From Symbiodinium natans (Eukaryota > Sar > Dinophyceae > Suessiales > Symbiodiniaceae), in assembly GCA_905221605.1 (NCBI GenBank), contig CAJNDS010000197.1, positions 170,884-200,380 on the forward strand: a stretch of DNA of 29,497 bases, in the 5' to 3' direction. A program made the position numbers and the translations under genes. The stretch's first letter is position 1; each line of letters begins with the position of its first letter. The notes under the pieces were generated by a model. The model did not search any database. It saw nothing but the letters and a program-made list of their open reading frames with translations, and was not told the DNA's origin. Of the stretch, positions 22,516-29,497 are shown one piece after another.

Positions 22516-24690
22516 GTTCGAATAGTTCGAATAGCTTCGAATAGTTCGAATAGTTCGAATAGTTTGGGGGGTCCCCGGGGGGACCAGTTTGGGAGGAAGG
22601 GGGGTTCGAATAGTTCGAATAGTGTGGGGGCCCCAGGCCGGGCTCCCAAACTATTCGAACTATTCGAACTATTCGAAACTATTCGTACTATTCGAACCAG
22701 GGGGGTTCGAAGTTCGAATAGTTTGGGCGCGAGGGCTGGTGCCCCAAACTATTCGAACTATTCGAACTATTCGAACCAGGGGGGTTCGAATAGTTCGAAT
22801 AGTTTGGGGGCGAGGGCTGGTGCCCCAAACTATTCGAACTATTCGAACTATTCGAACCAGGGGGGTTCGAATAGTTCGAATAGTTTCGAATAGTTCGAAT
22901 AGTTCGAATAGTTTGGGGGGGGCCCGGGGAGACCAGTTTGGGAGGAAGGGGGTTCGCGCCGGCCTGGGGCCCCCAAACTTCAAAATTTGCCGGAATCCCC
23001 TTGGCACCCTGCAAAAGTCCCGCAAATACCGCACAAAACGGGAACGGGTAGGAACAACTTTGCGGGTCGAAATTTGCCGGGATCCCCTTGGCACCCTGCA
23101 AAAGTCCCGCAAATATCACACAAAACGGGAACGGGTAGGAACAACTTTGCGGGTCGAAATTTGCCGGGATCCCCTTGGCACCCTGGAAAAGTCCCGCAAA
23201 TACCACGCAAAACGGGAACGGGTAGGAACAACATTTGCGGGTCGAAATTTGCCGGGATCCCCTTGGCACCCTGCAAAAGTCCCGCAAATACCACACAAAA
23301 CGGGAATGGGTAGGAACACCTTGGCGGGTCGAAATTTGCCGGGATCCCCTTGGCGCCCTGCAAAAGTCCCGCAAATACCACACAAAACGGGAACGGGTAG
23401 GAATAACTTTGCGGGTCGAAATTTGCCGGGATCCCCTTGGCACCCTGCAAAAGTCCTACAAATACCACACGAAACGGGAACGGGTAGGAACAACTTTGCG
23501 GGTCGAAATTTGCCGGGATCCCCTTGGCACCCTGCAAAAGTCCCGCAAATACCACACAACACGGGAACGGGTAGGAACAACTTTGCGGGTCGAAATTTGC
23601 CGGGATCCCCTTGGCGCCCTGCAAAAGTCCCGCAAATATCACACAAAACGGGAACGGGTAGGAACAACTTTGCGGGTCGAAATTTGCCGGGATCCCCTTG
23701 GCACCCTGAAAAAGTCCTGCAAATGCCACACAAAACGGGAACGGGTAGGAACAACTTGGCGGGTCGAAATTTGCCGGGATCCCCTTGGCGCCCTGCAAAA
23801 GTCCCGCAAATAACACACAAAACGGGAACGGGTAGGAACAACTTTGCGGGTCGAAATTTGCCGGGATCCCCTTGGCACCCTGGAAAAGTTCTTCAAGTAC
23901 CGCACAAAATGGGAACAGGTAGGAACAACTTGGCAGGTCGAAATTTGCCGGGATCCCCTTGGCGCCCTGCAAAAGTCCTGCAAATACCACACAAAACGGG
24001 AACGGGTAGGAACAACATTTGCGGGTCGAAATTTGCCGGGATCCCCTTGGCGCCCTGAAAAAGTCCTGCAAATGCCACGCAAAACGGGAACGGGTAGGAA
24101 CAACTTGGCGGGTCGAAATTTGCCGGGATCCCCTTGGCGCCCTGCAAAAGTCCCGCAAATATCACACAAAACGGGAACGGGTAGGAACAACTTTGCGGGT
24201 CGAAATTTGCCGGGATCCCCTTGGCACCCTGCAAAAGTCCTGCAAATGCCGCACAAAACTGATGCCCCAAAACTATTCGAACTATTCGAGCCAAGGGGGT
24301 TCGAATAGTTTGAAAAATTTCGAATAGTTCGAATAGTTCGAATAGTTCAGGGGGGTGGGGTGCCCGGGGAGACCAGTCTGGAAAGAAGGCTCGTGCTCGA
24401 TTGGGAGAAGGCCCTGGCTCGTAATTTAGTATTGGGGGAAGGCCCGGGCTCGTAATTTAGTATTCGGGGCAGGTAATTTAGTATTGGGGGAAGGCCCGGG
24501 CTCGTAATTTAGAATTCGGGGAAGGTCCGGGCTCGTAATTTAGTATTGAGAGAAGGCCCGGGCTCGTAATTTAAGATTGGGAGAAGGCCCGGGCTCGTAA
24601 TTTAGTATTGGGAGTAGTTTGGGGCCCGGCCTGGGGCGCCCAAACTATTCAAACTATTCGAACTATTTGAAACTATTCGAACTATTCGAA
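22516..24690. repeat. Segmental tandem duplication, copy 2
   Basis: The second copy of the 20281-22430 segment. It holds 15 units of the 87-bp repeat (22980-24262) with the same rare variants as copy 1 (for example TTCTTCAAGTACCGC, and the one-base-longer AACATTTGCGGG spacer). It has one extra 31-bp unit near 24435 and lacks a TA dinucleotide at about 22710. Confidence 0.9.
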
Positions 24691-26612
24691 CCAAGTGGGT
24701 TCGAATAGTTCGAATAATTTCGAATAGTTCGAATAGTTCGAATAGTTTGGGGGGGGGCCCGGGGAGACCAGTCTGGAAAGGAGGGGAAGGCCCTGGCTCG
24801 TAATTTAGTATTGGGAGAAGGGCCTGGCTCGTAATTTAGTATTGGGGGAAGGCACGGGCTCGTAATTTAGTATTGGGGGAAGGTCCGGGCTCGTAATTTA
24901 GTATTGGGGGAAGGTCCGGGCTCGTCATTTAGTATTGGGAGAAGGCCCGGGCTCGTAATTTAGTATTGGGAGAAGGCCCGATTTAGGATTGGGAGGGGGG
25001 GTGTTCGAATAGTTTGGGGCGTGGCCTGGGGCGCCCAAACTATTCAAACTATTCGAACTATTCGAAACTATTCGAACTATTCGAACCAAGGGGGTTCGAA
25101 TAGTTCGAATAATTTCGAATAGTTCGAATAGTTCGAATTGTTTGGGGGGGGGGGGGCCGGGGAGACCAGTCTGGAAAGGAAGGGAAGGCTCGGGCTCGTA
25201 ATTTAGTATTGGGCTAAGGCCCGGGCTCGTAATTTAGTATTGGGGGAAGGCCGGGCTCGTAATTGGAAGGCCCGGGCTCGTCATTTAATATTGGGAGAAG
25301 GCCCGGGCTCGTAATTTAGTATTGGGAGAAGGCCCGGGCTCGTAATTTAGTGTTGGGAGAAGGCCCGGCTCGTAATTTAGTATTGGGAGGGGGGTGTTCG
25401 AATAGTTTGAGGCCCGGCCTGGGGCGCCCGAACTATTCGAACTATTCGAACTATTCGAAATTATTCGAATTATTGGAATAATTTCGAATAGTTCGAATAG
25501 TTCGAATAGTTTGGGGGGGGGGGCCGGGGAGACCAGTCTGGAAAGGAGGGGAAGGCCCTGGCTCGTAATTTAGTATTGGGAGAAAGCCTGGCTCGTAATT
25601 TAGTATTGGGGGAAGGCACGGGCTCGTAATTTAGTATTGGGGGAAGGCACGGGCTCGTAATTTAGTGTTGGGGGAAGGTCCGGGCTCGTAATTTAGTATT
25701 GGGAGAAGGCTCGGGCTCGTAATTTAGTATTGGGGGAATGCCCGGGCTCGTAATTTAGTATTCTGAGAAGGCCCGGGCTCGTATTTAGTGTTGGGAGGGG
25801 GGGTGTTCGAATAGTTTGGGGCCTGGCCTGGGGCGCCCAAACTATTCAAACATTTGAACTATTCGAAACTATTCGAACTATTCGAACCAAGCGGGTTCGA
25901 ATAGTTCGAATAATTTCGAATAGTTCGAATAGTTCGAATAGTTTGGGGGGGGGGCCCGGGGAGACCAGTCTGGAAAGGAAGGGAAGGCTCGGGCTCGTAA
26001 TTTAGTATTGGGGGAAGGCCCGGGCTCGTAATTTAGTATTGGGGGAAGGCCGGGCTCGTTATTTAGTATTGGGGGAAGGCCCGGGCTCGTAATTTAGTAT
26101 TGGGAGAAGGCCCGGGCTCGTAATTTAGTTCTGGGAGAAGGCCCGGGCTCATAATTTTCGAATAGTTTGGGGCCCGGCCTGGGGCGCCCAAACTATTCAA
26201 ACTATTCGAACTATTCGAAAATTCGAACCAAGGGGGTTCGAATAGTTCGAATAATTTCGAATAGTTCGAATAGTTTGGGGAGGGGGGGGGCACGGGCAGA
26301 CCAGTCTGGCAAGAAAAGAAGGCCCGAGCTCGTAATTTAGTATTGGCAGAAGGCCCGGGCTCGTAATTTAGTATTGGGGGAAGGCCCGGGCTCGTAATTT
26401 AGTATTGGGGGAAGGCCCGGGCTCGTAATTTAGTATTGGGGGAAGGCCGGGCTCGTAATTTAATATTGGGGGAAGGTCCGGGCTCGGAAAGAAAGTATTG
26501 GGAGAAGGCCCGGGCTCGTAATTTAGTATTGGGAGAAGGCCCGGGCTCGTAATTTAGTATTGGGAGAAGGCCCGGGCTCGTAATGTAGTATTGGGGGGAG
26601 GCCCAGACTCAT
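24391..26612. repeat. 31-bp satellite and hairpin satellite in a roughly 400-bp composite repeat
   Basis: Five to nine 31-bp units, then a TTCGAA hairpin block, then GGGGGGGCCCGGGGAGACCAG and TCTGGAAAGGAGGGGAAGG. GACCAGTCTGG occurs at about 22138, 24368, 24766, 25166, 25531, 25964 and 26299, giving five composite units of 335-433 bp between 24368 and 26299. No gene. Confidence 0.95.
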
Positions 26613-26618
26613 AATTTA

Positions 26619-26782
26619 AAGCCCTGGTCCTTAAGATTTCGGGCTCAATTTTTGCTCCAAAGAGTCAAATAGCAAGCCCTGGTCCCTAAGATTTTGGGTT
26701 CTATTTTTGCTTCAAAGAGTCAAATCGCAAGACCTGGTCCCTGAGATTTTGGGTTCAATTTTTGCTCCAGTCAAATCCTTTT
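26619..26782. repeat. Three copies of a 55-bp repeat
   Basis: AAG(C/A)CCTGGTCC(C/T)T(A/G)AGATTT, then GGGTTCAATTTTTGCTCCAA and AGAGTCAAAT, starting at 26619, 26674 and 26729. The third copy is truncated. Confidence 0.9.
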
Positions 26783-27727
26783 TTTTGCCTTAGATAGGCG
26801 GGTCTGTGAAGGTGCAAGATTGCGCCTAATGAGCAACTTGGTGAAAATCCTTCTGTTAGATGCCAAAAATCACAAAAACTAGCAATTTTGTGAAAATCCT
26901 TGTGTTTTGGCCTTAGATTGGTGTCTGTGAAGGCGCAAAATTGCCCACAAAAATGAGCAATTTGGTGAAAATGCTCATGTTTTGTCCTTCGATAGGGCTC
27001 CGTCAAGGCGCCACATCGCAAACAATCACGAAAATATGTTTTGGCCTTAGGTAGGGGTTCGTCAAGGCGCCACGTTGCAAACAAATCACCTAAATAAGCC
27101 GGTGAAGGCGCAAAATTACCAAAAGTCGCAATCTGGTAACATCCTTATGTTTGGCCTTAGCTGGGGGTGGGCGCAGGCGCAAAATTACAAAAAGCACCAA
27201 AAGCAGCAGTTTGATGGAAATCCTTATGTTTTGGCCTTGGATAGGGGTCCGTCAAGGCGCCACATTGCAAAAAACAACCAAACTCAGGAAAATCACAAAA
27301 ATCAGCAATTTGATGAAAATCTTTTTGTTTTGGCCTTAGCTGAGGGTCGGTGAACGCGCAAAATTGCAAAAAATCACGAAAATTGAAAATCCGGATGTTT
27401 TTGCCTTACCTGGGGGTCTGTGAAGGTGCAAAATTGCCAAAAATCGCCCAAATGAACAATAATTTGGCGAAAACACCTATGTTTTTGGCTTTAGCTGGGG
27501 TCCGTGCAAGACGCAAAATCATCAACATCAGCAATTTGGTGAAAACCCTTTTGTTTTTGGCCTTCATTGGGGGTCCGTGAAGGTGCAAAATTGGAAAAAG
27601 TCACCGCCATGAGCAATTTGGTGAAAATCCTTATGTTAAGTTGGGGTACCTGAAGGAGCAAAAAAGGGGAAAAAATCCAACAAAATGAGCAATTTGGTGA
27701 AAACCCTTATGTTTTGGTCTGAGATGG
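26780..27727. repeat. About 60-110 bp degenerate tandem repeat, about 12 units
   Basis: Each unit starts TTTTGGCCTTAG(C/A)T(G/A)GGGGTC, continues (C)GT(G/C)AAGGCGCAAAATTGC and ends with AAAAATCA...AGCAATTTGGTGAAAA then TCCTTATG. Units vary strongly in length. The ORFs in this span read lysine/asparagine-rich peptides (plus) or cysteine/phenylalanine-rich peptides (minus) that follow the repeat, so I do not call them. Confidence 0.9.
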
Positions 27728-29497
27728 AGCTGTGTAAAGGGTCCTTCCGAGTCCTTGCTCAGAAGACTTGTTCCTTTTCAATCTTCAAGGGTTTTAAAGA
27801 ATGTAAGAGATTTTTTCTAATTTTAAGGGGCCTCTGTGGCATATTCGTTAAGTATCAACAATCTTCTTCTGAAAGAACCCTCCGAGTTTTATCTCCTGAA
27901 AAGAGGAAAAGGAAAATGCTAAGCGAAGCGTTCACTCATTGTTTTCCCCTAAATCCGATCTGAATTCACTAGATCTTCAGCGAATATGGTTTGGAATAGG
28001 GTTAGGCTTAAGCTTCAGCCATAAGGTTCGCGATTCTCCCCCCTTTCCCGCAACCTCGTCGTGCCCAGGTGCGTGGTTTAAGAATCTAGAATTAATAAAC
28101 CTCAGTGTCCGGCGCAAAACCTTAAACAACTAAGGCTCATGCGTGCGTTTTGGTCTTAAACGTTAAAGGAATAGGTTTAGGAATAAGGCTATGTCCCAAA
28201 ACTAAATAAGAAGCATGTGTAAATCTTGGAATTTACCCTAAGCCTTCGTCGAATACGCTCAAATCTAAACCTTAAACGAGAAGGGTTTATGAGATATGTA
28301 TTTGTGAGTATTGGGGATGATGTGTGTGTGAGAAATGAGAATTGTTCTGGGTGACCCTTTGGGAAACATTGAAATGACAACCCATGTACTTGCGAGCAAG
28401 TTGGGCTTGTGGGAAGGCCCAGAACCCAGATACTTGCTCACAATATTCTCGCTGGATCGGGGTTACATACAAAAACCCAATGCCCTCAAATCCTAGTCTT
28501 ACGGTTTGAGGATTCCCGCCCTTTCCTCTCCATTTCTCTATGTGATATACAATACATATACGATACATACCTACAAGATGTGGGTAGAAATTCTAGCTGC
28601 TCCTCGTCGAAAGGAAAAAAGAAAATATCTGGACAGACTTGAAGAGAGAAGAGAACGATGGAACAGCAATGAGAAGCAAGAAGGATAGCCAAAACAGTCG
28701 ATATCATGTTCCCTTCATCGTTTGTTCTTTTGTCTTCGGTTTGAGAGGAGCACGTAAAGAAGAGAAAAGAAGAGAAGAGATGGAGACTGAGGGGAGGGGA
28801 GTTTCTTCCTCCTCTTACCTATCAATTTCTCAATAAGATAAGAGAGAAGGGCTCTTGTCCATTCTTTGTTGTTTGCCCCCATGCAGTCTCTTCCTCTCTC
28901 GCTGAACGAGAAAAGAAAAGAGCAAGGGCCAGCAAGGGCAACGAAAAGAGACAAGAAAAACTCCTTCCTCCTTTTTTAGCAGTTTCCTTGAATTTCCTAA
29001 ACGCAAAAGAACAGAAGACCTGGGAACGCAGGAGAGAAAGAAAGCAAAAGAGAGGGTGTAAGGGCTCTCAGCCCTGCTCTACGGGGGGGGGGGGGGCTCC
29101 CTTCTTGCCAGGAACAAAGCAATCCACCCTGCCCTCTTTCCCGCCCATTAACTTCTCTTTTCCTTGTCCTCTTGTGTATTCATTTGTCACGTACAAGAGA
29201 ACAAAGAAGAGAGAAGAGAGAGGAGGCTGTATTCTTGCATGTTCAGCTTTTCTGCTGTAAGAAAAGCGCTAAAGGAGTGGGACAAGAGTGAAACTGGCAC
29301 CTTGTATATGTATTTGTCTTTCTGTAACGATAGACTACAGAACAGGGATAAGAGGGGAGAAGGAATTTCTTCGCCCTGTTGTATGCCCAAAAAGAGCAAA
29401 GGGAAGACTTGCTCCCCAAACAGTCTACTGTTGTTTTCACCCCACATTCTGCAGCGAAGCAAAGAATCTCTCTTTCCATCTCGTCTTATCCATCTGC
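27728..29497. other. Repeat-poor AT/purine-rich tail, no supported gene
   Basis: There is no satellite here and few telomere-like motifs. GA-rich tracts lie at 28753-28800 and 29190-29224, and a 14-G run at 29082-29095. A 92-codon plus-strand reading (27685-27963) includes FKECKRFFLILRGLCGIF and a basic end (SPEKRKRK) but starts inside the repeat. Readings at 28287-28568 (minus) and 28988-29260 (plus) show no domain. TACTTGCGAGCAAGT (28388-28402) is a small palindrome. Confidence 0.4.

Noticed and set aside
20434-24308. ORFs of up to 534 codons with 29-residue repeats, resembling a repeat protein
   Set aside because: Open in several frames on both strands because the 87-bp unit is a multiple of three; frame-shifting indels between units; the ends run into the hairpin satellite.
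26755-27588. Cys/Phe-rich minus-strand and Lys/Asn-rich plus-strand ORFs
   Set aside because: They repeat with the degenerate 60-110 bp unit and change frame between units.
1-29497. tRNA, rRNA, spliced-leader or other structured RNA genes
   Set aside because: I looked for tRNA-like box A/B pairs and rRNA-like conserved stretches and saw none I could support by eye; a covariance-model scan would be needed to exclude them.
1-29497. Transposon with transposase or reverse transcriptase
   Set aside because: No reading frame shows transposase, integrase or reverse transcriptase motifs; the small inverted repeats near 2226-2300 are too short to call an element.

Overview
The window looks like nuclear DNA of a dinoflagellate, probably a relative of the symbiodiniacean algae. 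Four things point there. (1) Coding sequence is cut into short exons, nearly all of which begin with G after an AG acceptor (AG|G). (2) Donors are a mix of GT and GC. (3) The decoded peptides match F5/8 type C (discoidin) and PAN/Apple-like repeats of a kind I recall from dinoflagellate proteins (CVGIEYS...RCE-[VL]W...GFTCL..., followed by FEPVDGG..RACRG). (4) Telomere-type TTTAGGG/CCCTAAA sequence is scattered throughout. The organism is an inference, because there is no rRNA or spliced-leader marker.

Region 1 (about 1-14,100) carries one large plus-strand gene, or two adjoining genes, as about two dozen exons of 23-129 nt. Exons at 155-4966 encode a part I do not recognise. Exons at 5986-8204 encode a nearly complete F5/8 type C domain. 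Exons at 9011-13588 encode two PAN/Apple-like units with their FE-VDG-RAC linkers. From 5986 to 13588 the reading phases agree at every proposed junction except where I say so. The likely product is a secreted or surface, carbohydrate- or protein-binding multidomain protein. The introns hold microsatellites, minisatellites, TA tracts and, most strikingly, polar telomere-like tracts: TTTAGGG-like toward the 5' end and CCCTAAA-like toward the 3' end. That polarity pointed to a 23-nt microexon at 6405-6427 that completes the discoidin domain.

Region 2 (about 14,100-18,640) is mostly non-coding: weak ORFs, a (AGT)n/(CGT)n microsatellite, a roughly 100-bp tandem repeat in two blocks that ends in a head-to-head inversion at 18,118, and a candidate ATG exon at 17,226.

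Region 3 (18,641-18,920) is an interstitial CCCTAAA block split by an island of about 60 bp.

Region 4 (19,020-26,620) is pure satellite: hairpin-forming ACTATTCGA/TCGAATAGT arrays, an 87-bp repeat (15 units, twice), a 31-bp repeat, and a recent tandem duplication of about 2.23 kb. Region 5 (26,619-27,727) has 55-bp and about 80-bp degenerate repeats. Region 6 (27,728-29,497) is a repeat-poor, AT- and purine-rich tail with no gene I can support.

Most long ORFs in the window are repeat artefacts, open in several frames at once. The real coding sequence is in short exons that ordinary ORF lists miss.
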